Source: Parachaetomium inaequale (lineage: Eukaryota > Ascomycota > Sordariomycetes > Sordariales > Chaetomiaceae). From it: a DNA stretch of 64,000 nt. Location of the stretch: the NCBI GenBank assembly GCA_033296685.1, contig MU854384.1:62001-126000 (forward strand), in the 5' to 3' direction. Shown here piece after piece: positions 45,562 through 57,684 of the stretch. The number at the start of each line of letters is the position of its first letter. Position 1 is the first letter of the stretch. Both the position numbers and the translations under genes were made by a program. The notes beneath the pieces are model-generated. The model was not told the DNA's origin and did no database searches. It saw only the letters and a program-made list of their open reading frames with translations.

Positions 45562-46197
45562 GCGAGACGGCGCAGTAGGGGCCGGGAGCGTGCCGACAAG
45601 CATGCCCCAGGGTCACCGGCACGCCGTTGGGAGATGCCCTGCACGTCTACCGGGACATGATTTCAGCCAAAAATGAGCCGATCCCCGGGTGTTCCAGGTC
45701 CGCGGGTCATAAATTAAGGTACGGATGAGGCTCTGCAGGCGCCGGAAATCCTCATATGGCTTCTAGCACACTCTCGCCTTGCCTTGATTGTCTCGCACCT
45801 GGGAAAGCGGCGGCGCTGTCGGCTCATTGAGTCGGAGCATCCTGGTTCATCCTTTGGCACACAGGATGCCTGGCTGACCCTCCCACGCCTCCCCTGATGG
45901 TCCTTCGCCACGTTTGACGAGATGCGAACCGCAAGACGGGGGCAACAGGAAACGGGAAAGGTGTCTTAGCCAGGAAGGGGGGAATCCTGGATGCTGCGCT
46001 ACGCTACATTGTCGTAGGTCGCTGCCCGGGTACTACCACCTCCTCTTCACGGATGGAGCTCACTGATGATGTCTTGTATATATTGCAAGTCCAACCTCAT
46101 CTTCTCTGATTTCCAGTGAAACCTCCTCATTACCCTAGCCAGCCTTCTCATCAGCCGACTCCCCTTTGCCAAAAACTTACCCTTTATATCCTTCAAG
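45562..46197. other. Intergenic region between transposon and peptidase gene
   Basis: 636 bp, no gene seen. The distal part is the promoter of the glutamic peptidase gene, with a TATATA at 46077-46082. Confidence 0.5.
46077..46082 (+). promoter_or_regulatory. TATA box of the glutamic peptidase gene
   Basis: TATATA, 116 bp before the ATG at 46198. Confidence 0.45.
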
Positions 46198-46468
46198 ATG
46201 AAGCTCACCACCGCCGTCTTTGCCGCCCTTCTCAGCATTGCCTCGGCCGTACCCCAGCCCCAGGTAATCGACCTCGGCGACGGCGTCAAGCTCATCCCAC
46301 GCAAGCCCCGCAGGCACCGCCACTCTCGCCCCAAACTCCCAACCTCGGAAGCCAGCATCAAGGCCATCACCAACAACACCCACGCGGAATACAGCACCAA
46401 CTGGGCCGGCGCCATCCTCCCCGGCTCATACAAGTCCGTCACCGGCACCATCACGGTGCCCACCGGCA

Positions 46469-46510
<42 letters not shown>

Positions 46511-47059
46511 ACCCCCCCCCCGGGCAGCAGCTCCTCCACCGAGTACGCCGCCTCGGCCTGGGTCGGCATTGACGGCTACACGTGCTCGCAGCCCATTATC
46601 CAGACGGGCATCGACGTCTACGTCCAGGGCGGCGCCGTCCACTACGACGCCTGGTACGAGTGGTGGCCGGCGCTCGCCTACAGCTTTGACGGCTTCTCCG
46701 TCGGCACCGGCGACAGCGTCACCATGACCGTCACCGCGTCCTCGTCCAGCGCCGGCACCGTCACCCTCAAGAACAACTCCAAGGGCAAGACCGTGACGCA
46801 CTCCTTTAGCGGCGAGGCGGTCAAGCTGTGCCAGGCTGAGGCCGAGTGGATTATTGAGGACTTTCAGCTGCAGGGCCAGCTGGTGCCGTTTGCCAACTTT
46901 GGGACCGTCAGCTTCACGGGCGCGTCGGCGACGGGATCGGATGGATGTGCTGTCGGGGTCTCGGGATCGAGGGTTATCAATCTTAAAAAGGATAATAAGG
47001 TCCTCACGTCTTGCTCGACGTCGGGGCCTAACACGTTTAAATGTAGTTATGTCTCTTGA
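46198..47059 (+). CDS. Secreted glutamic peptidase (G1, eqolisin) with poly-C frameshift
   Basis: Acid endopeptidase family with a Gln/Glu dyad (aspergilloglutamic peptidase type), acting outside the cell at low pH. The signal peptide is MKLTTAVFAALLSIASA. A basic propeptide (PRKPRRHRHSRPK) follows, then STNWAGAIL, the start of the mature enzyme. At 46471-46521 a run of 40 C, one A and 10 C would encode poly-proline. The frame after it is shifted by one base. Downstream, in the second frame, SAWVGIDGYTC, PIIQTGIDVY (likely catalytic Gln), YDAWYEWWPA and AEWIIEDF (likely catalytic Glu) are intact up to the stop at 47059. As written the gene is broken. A miscounted homopolymer is at least as likely as a real mutation. 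No intron signals explain the gap. Confidence 0.85.
46471..46521. repeat. 51-bp poly-C tract inside the peptidase gene
   Basis: 40 C, then A, then 10 C. It sits between the conserved strands GTITVPTG and SSSSTEYAASAW and causes a net one-base frame offset. The length is unreliable in any sequencing method, and it may be hypervariable in vivo. Confidence 0.9.
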
Positions 47060-47983
47060 GAGGACTGGATAAGTGAAGGGCGCATTCTGGTGGTCTTGGT
47101 TGCTATGGGAAGGCTAACTCGAGCAATTTGGGGTGGGGGTGGGACGTGCTAGTTGTCGGGATAGGATAGAGGATGGTCTCTAGGGTGGTCTCGTGCAGAG
47201 ATGTCCTTCTGGGAGAGATTGAGAAAGCTCGAGAGCTGGGTTCAAGTCGCGAGTTGACAGTCTCGGGGAACTGGGGTCTTTGAATCGGAATGTTGTGTAA
47301 CGTGAAGGATGAGACCAACTGGGGAGCCACATTCCAGCTCCCTTTCCGTCAACTCAACGTGTGTTATGACACTGTGCCATGACTTCTTGAAGTGGAGACA
47401 AGTCGAACCAGAATCCTATTAGCCGGAGGTTTCCTAAGGCCAAGTGAATAAAGATGAGTTCCCACCTCTCCCCATTCCAGTCATGGGTGCTCCATCGACT
47501 TTTGCTTCAACCCTCCGACGCCCGGCTCTCCCTCAAAGCAACTCGCACAGTAAGCCATGCACATAACGTGCATGGACTCCGGCCCTGCTCTCACTTGGAT
47601 TGGAACACGGCCCACCACATCCATCCCTTCCAAGCCAAGGATTTTGCTCTGCCAATAGACGGAAAGTCTTTGTCTCGTGGCGCTCGAGGGCGTCGGGATA
47701 AAGAAACCGCCGTGGTGGAAGACCCCGCACGTTGTTCTTTTGTTTGCTCGCCATGCCTGGGATTCGCACGTGTGACCCCAGATGGAACAAGAGCTGTTCC
47801 TCTTCGTGGCGTGTTCAAAGCCATGCATGTCCCCAGCCAGCGCCCGAAACCTGCTGCATCACGTCCCTGATCGCCGCAGGCACGGTGCACACAATCCGAG
47901 GGGTGCTGTTGAAACAACGTGACCGGTCGTCTTGAGCTCAACTTCGAGTTCCCCAGGGCTACACCAAATAGGAGTCGTCGGCA
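47060..47983. other. Intergenic stretch of 0.9 kb
   Basis: 3' region of the peptidase gene and promoter of the gene at 47984. Open frames on both strands are non-conserved; nothing else is seen. Confidence 0.5.
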
Positions 47984-50874
47984 ATGGAGCGACACAAGAT
48001 GCTCACCATCGCCCGGCCAATCGAGTACCTCCTCTCGGGCATCTCGTCGACCTCGGCCATCATCACCCGCTTCATCCGCTCTGTGCGCATTGCCCATGCC
48101 GATCTCGCAGCCGTCACCCGTGACCTATCCGACTTGCGCCTCATCTTGGAGTTGCTGAGAGACGAGCCCGGCATACCATTGGTGCTCCAGGCACAAATGC
48201 TACTTGTGCTCGAGAGCTGCGGGAATGTCTTGATACACATCGACAGCATCTTGGCACGATGCTCGGATCCCGCCAGATGGATTGAAACGGGCCGGGACGA
48301 GATATCGAGCTGCCGAAACAGCTTGACAACCTTTCGGGAAGCACTCGCTTTGGCTCTCGACGTGGCTAGCTTGTATTGCCCCTGATCCCCTTACTTTGAG
48401 CCCCTGAGCTGGGGTTTTCAAGAGCCTAATTAACGCAATCGTTTGGAGCAGGGCGGCCTTGCCAGACAACACAACCGATGCCCACGCCATCAAAGACAAG
48501 GTCGCAACCGAAGTGGACCGTCTCCAAGATCAAGCTCAGCCCACAAAGCACGGCAACGACGAGGCCGAAGCAGCACTATCTCGCTATCTTGAGGTTGTGT
48601 CTGGTTGCATACAATGCTCGAACAGCCCCGGGAGCAGACAAGATGATAGACTCGAGGAGATACCGTACGGATAACAGCTTCATGTTTGCTCGAGGAGAAC
48701 TAACCAGAGACAGAACTTCTCAGACGGACGATAAGACGAACCATGCGCCGGGGCTAGGAATTACCCACACCGACCAACACATGCACAGCGCAAGCTCAGA
48801 ACCTGCGGAAAAGGGCAACTTCAAGACCCGAGAAGAGGCTGCCGGCCCTTGGTACCCTACCAAGAACATTGCGCTGTCGTATTACACCAATGAGCCAGTA
48901 TCCTTCAGCCCTGTTCAAGACAAAAGGAAATCTTCGCCGGGTCTCCCAGAATCCCCAACGCTGCCAGGACAGGAAGGTCTCCCTCGTCCGGTGCCCCAAC
49001 GATCTCTCCCTCCACCACTTATAGAGCCAGCCTGGAAGCACAGCGGTTCCTTTTCGACGAGATCCGAACCGCCAACTTCGCCGGGAAATCTAGACGAGTC
49101 TCCTACCAGTACCTACTCGCAGGATCGGGTCCACGACGCAAAAGACGGCTACTTCTCGCAGGACCCCCGAGTGACATCGTTTGCTTCCCACGGTTCAGGG
49201 GGAAGTAGCAGCGGGTCAATCCCACGCGCCTCGTTCAACATGACCCCGGTCTCTGCGTACCGGTCTGGTTCCGCGAGCCCAGGGTTTCAGTCGCCAGACG
49301 CTTCCACTCCCTTCCCGGTCTCCCCATTCCCCTCGTCGCCGCCACCCGAGTACCGCCGGACGTGGATCAATTCCCGTACTTCCGCCAGCCAGTTCGTCGT
49401 ACCAGCTCCGGCACTGCAGAGTCCACACCAACCTCGCATCGAGATCACCCCGAAACGGCACCTAACGCACAAGGGCAAAGGCTCCGAGGTGCTGCACATC
49501 GACACCTCGCCGGGTTCATGTTACGTTGCCACCAAGCACAGCAACAAGCTCGTCAAGATCTGGTCCATCTCCAAGAACGCACTCCATGGGACGATCAAGA
49601 TCACATCGTACGTGCAGCCCCGGGTGCGGTCCCGCGAGTACTTCATCCGCAGCCACGCCATCCTGTCCGAGAACGCCACGCTCATCGGTATCACCACCCA
49701 CTTCGGGCTGACACTCGAGATCTGGAACTTTGCCAAGGGTGGCAGCGGCGCGAAGAAGGTCCAAGTCATCGAGGAAGCACACCGCTGGGCAGCCAGCCAG
49801 CGCGACGCCTTCCACAACGACTACGCCGGGCTGGCCGTCTACCGCCCCAAATTCGACCGCATCGACCGTTTGTTCCTCGCCCGGCATCCCGGCGTCAAGG
49901 CACCCTTCCGCGAAGACCCGAACCACTCTATCGAGCTCCTCAAAGCCGACCTGCCCTTCCTCCCCAAATTTCCCGAGCTCGCCTACAGCTCCGACTCGCC
50001 CATCCTCATCGCCGCCGCCGGGCCCCGACCCGGCGACCCTCCACGCCCCAACTCCACCATCCTCATCGCCTGGCACATGAAGCCCGTCTCGGACAGCAAA
50101 CTCCACGCCCAAACCCCCCAACAGTCATACGCCTCCCTCCCCGACGAAGAACGCCACAAACCCTATCGCGTCTGCGTCCCGGACTACCCAGCCCTGCAAT
50201 CCGCCCTCCCGGCCTGTCTCGCCTCCCACGGCAGCACAGCCGTCTCCATCTGGATCCCGGCGTCCACCCCCTCCGAAACCACCCCGCTCAGCCCTACCAC
50301 CACCAGCAGCAACACCACCCCCATCACCAGCAGATCAACTTTCCCCTTCACCACCACTACCACCACCACAAGATCCCACCCCAAACCACCCCCTCCCGCC
50401 CCTCCCGCGCAACCCAAAAAGGACACCACCCCCTCCCGGCTAGTCCTAATCTGGGACCTCCCCACCAACACAACCAAGATCTTCTCGATCCCCGCCACAG
50501 CCCAAGCCTGCATCTCCCCCGACTGCCGGCGCCTCGCCTACGCCTCCTGCAACCCAGACCTGCCTTCGCCAGTCAACGAATTTGTCATTATCGACGTGAC
50601 CAGCGCAGAAGAAGTCTGGCGGTGGCCCGACGCGGCCAGGGACCACGGGTTCGCGTCGTTTGGGCAGCTGGAGAATTTAAAGGGTGTGACGGTGTTTGAG
50701 TTCTCGGCGGATGGGAGGATGTTGGTTGTTGGGGATGGGGTCGGAGGGGTGGGCGTTTATGATGTGGGTGAGGGGGGGCAGAGGTTTGAGCTGGGGGTGG
50801 GGAGTGAGGTGGCGTGGGTGGATGTGGTGGATGAGGAGATTGGGAGGGTTAGGAGGGGGGGTTTCGTTTTCTAG
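47984..50874 (+). CDS. Fungal helical N-domain protein with WD40-like propeller
   Basis: Three exons: 47984-48372, 48452-48593 and 48724-50874. The first intron (79 bp) is clear. The second is less sure: its donor is GTTGTG or GTGTCT, its acceptor TTCTCAG at 48723. About 893 residues result. The N-terminal 170 residues (ISSTSAIITRFIRSVRIAHADLAAVTRDLSD...) form the helical domain common at the start of fungal NLR-like proteins. A long Ser/Pro-rich linker follows. The second half (from about residue 430) has propeller-like strands: VLHIDTSPGSCYVATKHSNK, VKIWSISKN, TLEIWNFAK, LVLIWDLPT and VFEFSADGRMLVVGDG. There is no nucleotide-binding motif. The function is unknown; relation to heterokaryon incompatibility or immunity is inferred from the N-terminus only. 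Confidence 0.75.
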
Positions 50875-51110
50875 GGTTGATCGATATGTTGATCGATGGT
50901 TTAGGTAGTTTATGACGGGTGCTTTTTCTTTTTGTTCTGGAGAAGGATATGGGAAGGGTTGTCTTTTCCGGCCGGCGAAGGGGGCGTGAAGTGCCAGGAT
51001 TTTCCATTTCTTTTCTTCTTGTGAAAGCGAGGCAGATATGTAAATAGTTTGTTTTCTCTTGCCACTGAACACGCTAGTAAACTCCCTAGTAGTGCAGTTC
51101 CTCTCATGGT

Positions 51111-52252
51111 TTAGGCCGTGGTGATCCTCTCAAAAACACTGCCCAGTGCCCCTGACTCCATCCTCATGATCGTCTCGTGTGTCGTCCCCGGCACCGTCGA
51201 GCTGGAGTACCTGATCCAATCACCCGCCTCGCCTTTCCACAGCCCATCAAACCACTGGGAGCCGCGTTCCCCAGAGGAGTTGTCCGTCTCAGCAAGGAAA
51301 ACATCCAGCTCTATCTTGGAAGCCCCGCCTCTTCCTGACTCTTGCTGTTTGAGCAACGGGATGTACTCGTCGTAATCTCTCCACGAACCCCATGCACTCT
51401 CCCCACCCCGTTTCAGACAGAAGAGTGCCTCCTGACAGACACCTTCGACATCCTCCAGGAGCGCATACTCCATGATCTTCTCGTCAATCGCCTTGGTCAT
51501 GCCGTCCGTGTCCATCTTTACCCCTGGGCGCGCTGTGCTGGGCCCGAGGTTCGGCGTGATGTCGTTCCGGCTAAGGAAGTGGCTGGTCTCGTACCACTTG
51601 TGGATGGCCCAGTTGGGCAGCATGGAGGCAATCGCAGGTGTGGCAGCTTCGCTGTGGGATGGGAGGACCCAGGGTGTGAAGAGGGCTGCGTATGGGCGGG
51701 TCTGGTGCATCAAGTGGCGGAGGTGCAGGAGTGAGTTGAGGATATAGATGGCGCCGGAGCTGTGGCCGAGGAAGGCGACGTGCTTGAGATCGAGGCGTTT
51801 CACCAGCGCTTGTACAATATCTGCCGTAGGTTTGAGCAGAAGGGCATTGTATCTCTGCTGAGAAGGGGAGGCTTACCGAACCATGCCTTCACCTTCTGAT
51901 TGATGTCCACCGGCTCTGTCCCTCCGACGCCAGGTTTGTCGGGCGTGATCAGCCGCACCCCGCGTTTCTTGGCCAGTTTATCGGCCTGGGCGAGGGTGTA
52001 TCGGCTGCCATACAAGCCGCCACACACCAGCAGCACTTCTCCGTCCTGGGCACCGAGGTCCGAGTATGTGACTCGCAAGGACGATGGCCGCCCATTCTCG
52101 GGGCTTGGTGGGAGCCACAATACGCGGTGGAAACGGATGTCGGCAAGGAAGCTGATGGCTCTAAAACCGCTCGTGGTTAGTAACTGTTGTGTTGGTCGGG
52201 TCTCCTCTCCTTACTGGGAAGAGCCTGGCGAGTGTGCGGTAGAGTCGTCCAT
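51111..52252 (-). CDS. Alpha/beta hydrolase
   Basis: Serine hydrolase-fold protein of 343 residues. Exons are 52215-52252, 51877-52160 and 51111-51820, with introns of 54 and 56 bp. The start MDDSTAHSPGSSQ is followed by RVTYSDLGAQDGEVLLVCGG (first core strands and oxyanion region). RLITPDKPGVGGTEP and the nucleophile elbow LGHSSGAIYIL (GxSxG) come next. The catalytic His is probably in STVPGTTHETIM near the C-terminus. There is no signal peptide, so it is likely intracellular. The region between is the variable lid. The natural substrate cannot be told from the sequence; esterase, lipase-like or epoxide hydrolase-like activity are all possible. Confidence 0.88.
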
Positions 52253-52757
52253 GGTGGAAACTAACACAGTTTGGACTGTGTTCCAGACTTCCAGTCCAGT
52301 TGACTCAACTCAAATGAAGTTGCTGATCAGGGGTTGTCCCAGCCTGTGCCCAGTTTGCCAAGCGGGTCATCTTGGTTGGCTTTAGGAATCCCGCCGCAAC
52401 CGTCGTACAGGAAGTGACGTCAACAGCAAAGCCGTTAGTTCGCTTTACACATCTCTGAGGATGAGAATTGCCATATTTAAACGCTTCGCTTAACCACAAT
52501 AACAGACTTCCCCCCCACTACCACCACCCGTCTCTTCAAAGTATGGAGAGCTCAGCAAATAGCGCGACTCTCCAACTCGTCTCGACCGCATCTTGGAGGG
52601 ACTCACAAAGGCAAGCAAAACGGAACAACAGGACCGTATCATCATGGAGAGTTCCAGAGAAAAATAGGAGGGACGGATTCTGGCCCTTCCGCGCCAGTAG
52701 GCCATTTAAAGGTACCATTTGGTCTCTGGTTCTGAGTCCCAGCTCTGAGTTACCGCT
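52253..52757. other. Intergenic region upstream of the hydrolase
   Basis: 505 bp, no gene seen. Promoter of the hydrolase gene and 3' region of the small secreted protein gene, both on the minus strand. Confidence 0.5.
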
Positions 52758-53278
52758 CTATCTTATCCCCTGCCCCATCTCCCGTTGTATCCTCTCCGCA
52801 GCCTCGGCAAAGGCAATCGCCGCTTCCTTGCCAGCACTCACTATCTCCGCCGGTTCGTCAACTTCATCCCCTCCCTCAACAGGAGTGTACTCCTCCACCG
52901 GCACACCGTCAATCACGGTGTCCACACCAGCCGCAACCTGATAGCTCGATCCCCCCACCGTGATCCTCGTTGTCTCCTGCCCGTCTACCTGAACTGGCGC
53001 GCTGCCTGGCATGATGACGACGCCATGGCCTCCTATTACGGTTCGACGAGCGTTCGATTGCCGTGGGAGAAGTTGTGTCTCGGGATTGTTCAGGAGCTGA
53101 GCGGAAGCGGAGGATGGGTTCGGTAGAGCGTCCTGATGGTGGTTAGCCGGCGTACTTTCCTGGCTTGATGCCCTACTGTAGCGTTGCTTACCCTGTCCAA
53201 GTTGATGGGATACGGCAGCGCAGCTGCAAATGCCGCGAGTTGTAGGCTAAGCAGCAGAAGGTGTATAGAATTCATCAT
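52758..53278 (-). CDS. Small secreted or surface protein, 153 residues
   Basis: Exon 1 (53192-53278) encodes a signal peptide, MMNSIHLLLLSLQLAAFAAA. A 59-bp intron (GTAAGC...CATCAG, phase 0) leads to exon 2 (52758-53132). The mature part is acidic and has no cysteine. It includes RRTVIGGHGVVIMPGSAPV and TTRITVGGSSYQVAAGVDTV, short beta-type repeats of the kind seen in fungal proteins with G-x-x-Y-x-V-x-x-G-x-x-V units. It ends with a helix (EAAIAFAEAAERIQREMGQG). I do not know a function. The signal peptide and clean splice sites support a real gene. Confidence 0.72.
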
Positions 53279-55972
53279 GGCGGTGGCTGCAGCCAGCTGG
53301 GCGATGTATCCCCGCGCTCGTCACTACTCAAGGGAAAGCATCTGGCCGAGAAGAATTCAAGAAGCGACGTCCAAACGATTGCCCCTCCCTCCCCGTTGTT
53401 GTCTTGGTCCGAAACGCAACCAAAACGCACATCCCCGTTTTTCCATCATCAAAAGCAGGGTTAGGGTTGATACCCCTGAAATGTCCAATGCCCCTGAAAA
53501 TCTGCATGCTGTGCAAAAAAACACCTCGCCCTCAAACACCATCACCAAACCGCTCCCCCAAAAACACAATCCCGCCCCAAAGGGCAAGTTCCAATGATCA
53601 AATCCAGGCTCGAACTGGAGACCTTCAGTGTGTTAGACTGACGTGATAACCAACTACACCATTCGACCATGCGCGGTTTCTTTGCGCTCGTTGTGGCAGA
53701 CTCCGCCGGGGATCCAGTTCGTGAGTCTGGACTCTGGTGGAGGTTACCTACGCGAACAATCCACTGCTTGACTCCACTTGGTTTCTTGAGGAGTGGGTAA
53801 TAACAGTCTGGGCCATGTTGTGAGACTGCATGCTTGCTGTGAAGAAAGGGGTTTGTCAAGTCTGGAGAGGTGTGGGTGCATTGGCAGGCAGGCGGGAGGA
53901 GGGAAGGGGCAAGGATTGTTCGAAAGCGGCGGGTCAGAAAGTGCCAGATGGCGAGCCTGAATCCTCCCATGCGGTTCAGACGGAGTCATGCCACAAAATG
54001 CAGGATGACATCCTGAGGCGCTTGAGGACGGGTATCATGCAAACGCAAAATGCAAATGCAAATGCGAGGTCCAGGTACTGCCTCTGTGCATCGGCGCATG
54101 CACCAAGGGCCGAACCCAATCTCAACATCAGTTGTTGATGTTTACAACTTCAGGAGCACCAGAACACGGCAAAACACCATCCACACTTCCAAGTTAGTTA
54201 CACACGGAGCAAGAGGGAGAAGAGACACTGGTATTCGTCTATCTTGTCCAGAAGCCCCAAGTAAAGCCACCAAGCCTCGTCATCCCATACCTCCAGGAGC
54301 GTAGTCGACCCTGACAAAGCCAAACCATATCCCCAGGGAGGCATGAGACAACTTGCCCAGTGCAAAGGCCGTCGGGTCCTCCATGCTATCTCCTCCAGAA
54401 AAAAAAAGTCTTTTTAATGATTTTTTGTGTGGTGTCCCATCACCCCAAGTCCCATCTCTGCATTCTGCCTTCAGACAAGTCCCGAGTCTGAAGAGCAGTG
54501 TTCGTTGATGCAGGAACTGATGGTCGATGGTTTGTCGTTTCTTTTATGGTATTCGCCTTGACCCTGGGTGTGTCAGGTTCCAAAAATTCGTGCTCGCAGG
54601 CGAAGTCGAGTGTGCCAGTCCCGTCCGCCGGACAAAGGCTAAGACGGCAGGCGCAAGTCGTTGGCTGCTTTCCGTTCTTCCGTGCGTCGAGTGGCCTCGT
54701 CCAGGTGGACAAGGCATTGTTGTGAAGCCGTGGTGGCCGCCGATAATGCAGAGCCTCCGCCAACCGCCTAGCAATGCAAGCCACCGCCATCCACGGATGT
54801 CTTCCCTCAATCCATCCTCCTGTTCCGTCGACCGTCCGCCTGACCCCTCATCCACCGCCTGGGGTATCAATCAATCCGCCCACCCTCCGTCCATCTTCAG
54901 GCCCGTCAAGGAAGCGCTCGCCAACGCCATCCCACTCGCAAAGGCCAAACAGCCCAGGCCTATACACCCTCCTCGTTTGTTTTGGTCCGCCGATCCTCAC
55001 ATGCCAACATGTCCCTTCCTTTCCTCTTCCTCGCTTCGGGGTTCAAGCCGCCCGAAGCCCAACATCCGCCCAGCCCAGCCCCAGCGGCAAGAAAGATAGC
55101 CGAAAGAAACGCGACGCGCCCATGCCCCTTTCTTTCCCGTCCGCCCATGCGCCAGTCACGACCAGAAGCAGAGAATAAATACCCTGGTAATAGCCGCAAA
55201 CAGATCCCCGTGCCAAATAACAGCACCATAAACGCCGTTTATATGAATCCCTGATTCTCCCCAGAACCCCAGACCCCGCCGTTGAAGGAAAACCCGTCCG
55301 TCCACCAAAGCCACCGTGAGTCTCCTGGCCATGCCAAATCCGTGCGTCGTTTCGTTTCCGTGCCTTTCGTTGTGAGGAGGAGGGAGAAGGAAAATCCTAG
55401 AGTCGCCCGGGTATCTTCAATCCACGCTGATCGCGTCGCGCGTGGCCAGATAATGACGGCCTGCGAAAAGATGTCCGTAGAATGAGGTCGAATGGAGGCA
55501 AACGAGCGCAGCGCCACGGCAAGAGGCCGTGACATCATCCATGGAGCAGAAGAGTTGCGAGCCCATGTCCAGTTGAACCGGAAACCGTTCGCCGTCTGTT
55601 GCGCCCATGTGATGCCGAAAGCGCATATCGATTGTATCGTTCATAAGAGATGAGATGTCGGAGATTAGGCGAGAGCTGCGTGGAATTAGGGGTGATACAA
55701 TCGATGCCGTGGCTGACGAGCCTGAAGTTCCCCATCGAAGCGCCTCAAAAAAGAGGCGTGTCCTGATTCGTGGCGATCGTCGAGAAAGTTCGTGAGAAGT
55801 CGGAGCCGAGAGGACTGGATAACCGGACTGCTCCTTGAGGCAGGGAGTCTTGGTGAAGGGATGTGGAGAAAAGGGAAGTAATATGTACAATCCAAAACAG
55901 ACACAATGAACATAACCTCATACTCATAGCACCACCCTCTCCCAGCATCTCCCAAGGGATGCGGGAAGAGGG
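53279..55972. other. 2.7-kb stretch with one tRNA gene
   Basis: Apart from tRNA-Val at 53595-53668 I see no gene. The right part should hold the 3' untranslated region of DHH1. An A/T-rich spot is at 54400-54430. The open frame at 54527-55099 is Pro/Ser/Arg-rich and looks random. Confidence 0.45.
53595..53668 (-). tRNA. tRNA-Val(AAC): tRNA-Val (anticodon AAC)
   Basis: 74 nt without intron. The acceptor stem GGTCGAA pairs with TTTGATC, with G-T wobbles. The D-arm contains AGTTGGTTA. The anticodon stem TCAGT/ACTGA encloses the loop CTAACAC with anticodon AAC, read as inosine-AC for GUU/GUC/GUA. The T-arm is TCCAG-TTCGAGC-CTGGA, and the discriminator base is A. The internal boxes A (TGGTGTAGTTGG) and B (GTTCGAGCC) are good pol III promoters. 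Confidence 0.93.
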
Positions 55973-57684
55973 TTAAGCTTGCTGGCCAGGCGCCGGGGGC
56001 TGGCCCTGGCCCTGCGGACGGCCGCCGCGCTGACCGCCGTAGTTCTGGCGTCCGCCTTGCCCCTGGAAGCCACGGCCACGTCCACCCCGGTGGCCGCCGG
56101 AGGGGCCGCGGTTGCCTTGGTACCCGCCACGGCCTTGGGACCCAGTCGGGCCAGAACCGTTCTGGCGGCTGCCCTGGCCCTGCCAATCTCCCGGCTGCGG
56201 CAACGGAGACTGCGACTGCATAGGCGGGTTCTGCGGCTGTTGCTGCTGCTGTTGCTGTTGGATCGCACCAGGCTTGAAGTTCGAGATGGGTCGCGGGATG
56301 CTCTCGGGGTTTTCGTACACGTAGAGGCTCTTGTCAATGGTCTGGGGAATCGGCTGGATCTCGGTGCCCAGGTCGCGCTCGATGTTGTACAGGTTGAATC
56401 TGTCGTCCCAGTTGATCAGGTTGATAGCCAGGCCAAGGTGGCCGTACCGACCGGAGCGACCAATACGATGCAGGTAGGTCTCGGCGTTCTTGGGGAAGTC
56501 AAAATTGATGACGACGTTCACGGCCTGGATGTCGATACCGCGGGTCAAGAGATCGGAGCACACCAGGTTGCGGCAGACGCCGTTGCGGAAGTCGTGGAAG
56601 ACGCGGTTACGGGCCTGCTGGGCCATCTTGGCGTGGCTGTAGAAGCACGAGTAGCCGAGTTCGGTGATCTTCTTGGCGAGGAGCTCGACGCGGTTGGTTG
56701 AGTTGCAGAAGATGATGGACTGGTTGATCTGCAGCTTGGAGAAGAGGGTGTTCAGGCAGTGGACCTTTTGCTTCTCCTCGACGTAGGCGTAGTACTGTGT
56801 GATGCCGCGCAGGGTCAGCTCGTCCATGAGGTTGATCTCATAGGGGCTGGTCATGTTCTTGTCGGAGAAGTCCTTGACCGAGATGGGGAACGTGGCCGAG
56901 AAGAGCATGACCTGACGGTCCTTGGGGTGGAACCTCAGGAGCTGCTCGATAACGGGGGTAAACTCGACCGAGAGAAGCTTGTCGGCCTCGTCCATGATGA
57001 ACATGGGGCATTCGCTGAGATCGGCCACCTGCTTGCCAGCCAGATCGAGAATTCTTCCGGGGGTTCCGACCACAATATGGACGGGATCCTGCAACCGGAC
57101 GATATCGTCACGAAGCCCAGTTCCACCAGTTGTAACCATGACGTTGATGCCAAGATGCTTTCCGAGCGTCTTGCAGACCTGGGACGTCTGCATTGCCAGT
57201 TCGCGGGTCGGGACGAGGATGAGACATTGGATCTTGGAGACCTTGGGGTTGATCTTCTCGAGAGCCGGGATGACGAAGGCGGCGGTTTTGCCGGTGCCGT
57301 TCTTGGCGCGGGCAAGAATGTCGCGGCCGGTGAGAGCCACCGGTATGCTCTCTTCTTGGATGGGGGAGGGCTTTTCGAACCCAGCCTCGAAAATGCCCAT
57401 CAGCAGATCGCGCTTGAGCCCGAAGTCCTCGAATTCTAAGCCCTTGGTGTTGGTCACATCCTGCGAGCGATGGCAAAGTTAGCAGATTGGGAGACGCCAG
57501 GACACGGGCGGCACGCACCTCTGTCTGTTGCCTCGTATCCTTGGCGGGAAGCCGCAGATTCATCTTCCAGTCCTCCGAGCCCGAGTCATCACTATCTGGG
57601 TCAGTGTGGTCCAGCAACGTGCGGGTCGACAGCAACAAACTTTAGGGTGGAGGCCTTGAGCTTGTCGATGAGGCTGTCTGTCAT
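55973..57684 (-). CDS. DHH1: Dhh1/DDX6, DEAD-box RNA helicase
   Basis: Cytoplasmic P-body protein that promotes mRNA decapping and translational repression. Exons are 57641-57684, 57519-57591 and 55973-57460 (introns of 49 and 58 bp), giving 534 residues. The N-terminus joins as STLN-DDSGSEDWKMNLRLPAKD-TRQQTEDV, as in the family. Helicase motifs are GFEKPSPIQ (Q motif), AKNGTGKT (I), PTRELA (Ia), TPGR, DEAD (MDEADKLL), SAT, SDLLTRGID and HRIGRSGR. The C-terminal tail is longer than in yeast. It has eight glutamines followed by Gly/Arg/Gln-rich RGG-type sequence (GGHRGGRGRGFQGQGGRQ), which fits phase separation into granules. The intron 1 donor is GTTTGT. Confidence 0.96.

Noticed and set aside
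46471..46521. Poly-C tract as a mis-annotated intron.
   Set aside because: No GT donor or AG acceptor borders it; a homopolymer length error or frameshift is the simpler explanation.
54527..55099. 190-codon open frame right of the tRNA.
   Set aside because: Pro/Ser/Arg-rich with no domain; overlapping frames on the other strand are equally long.
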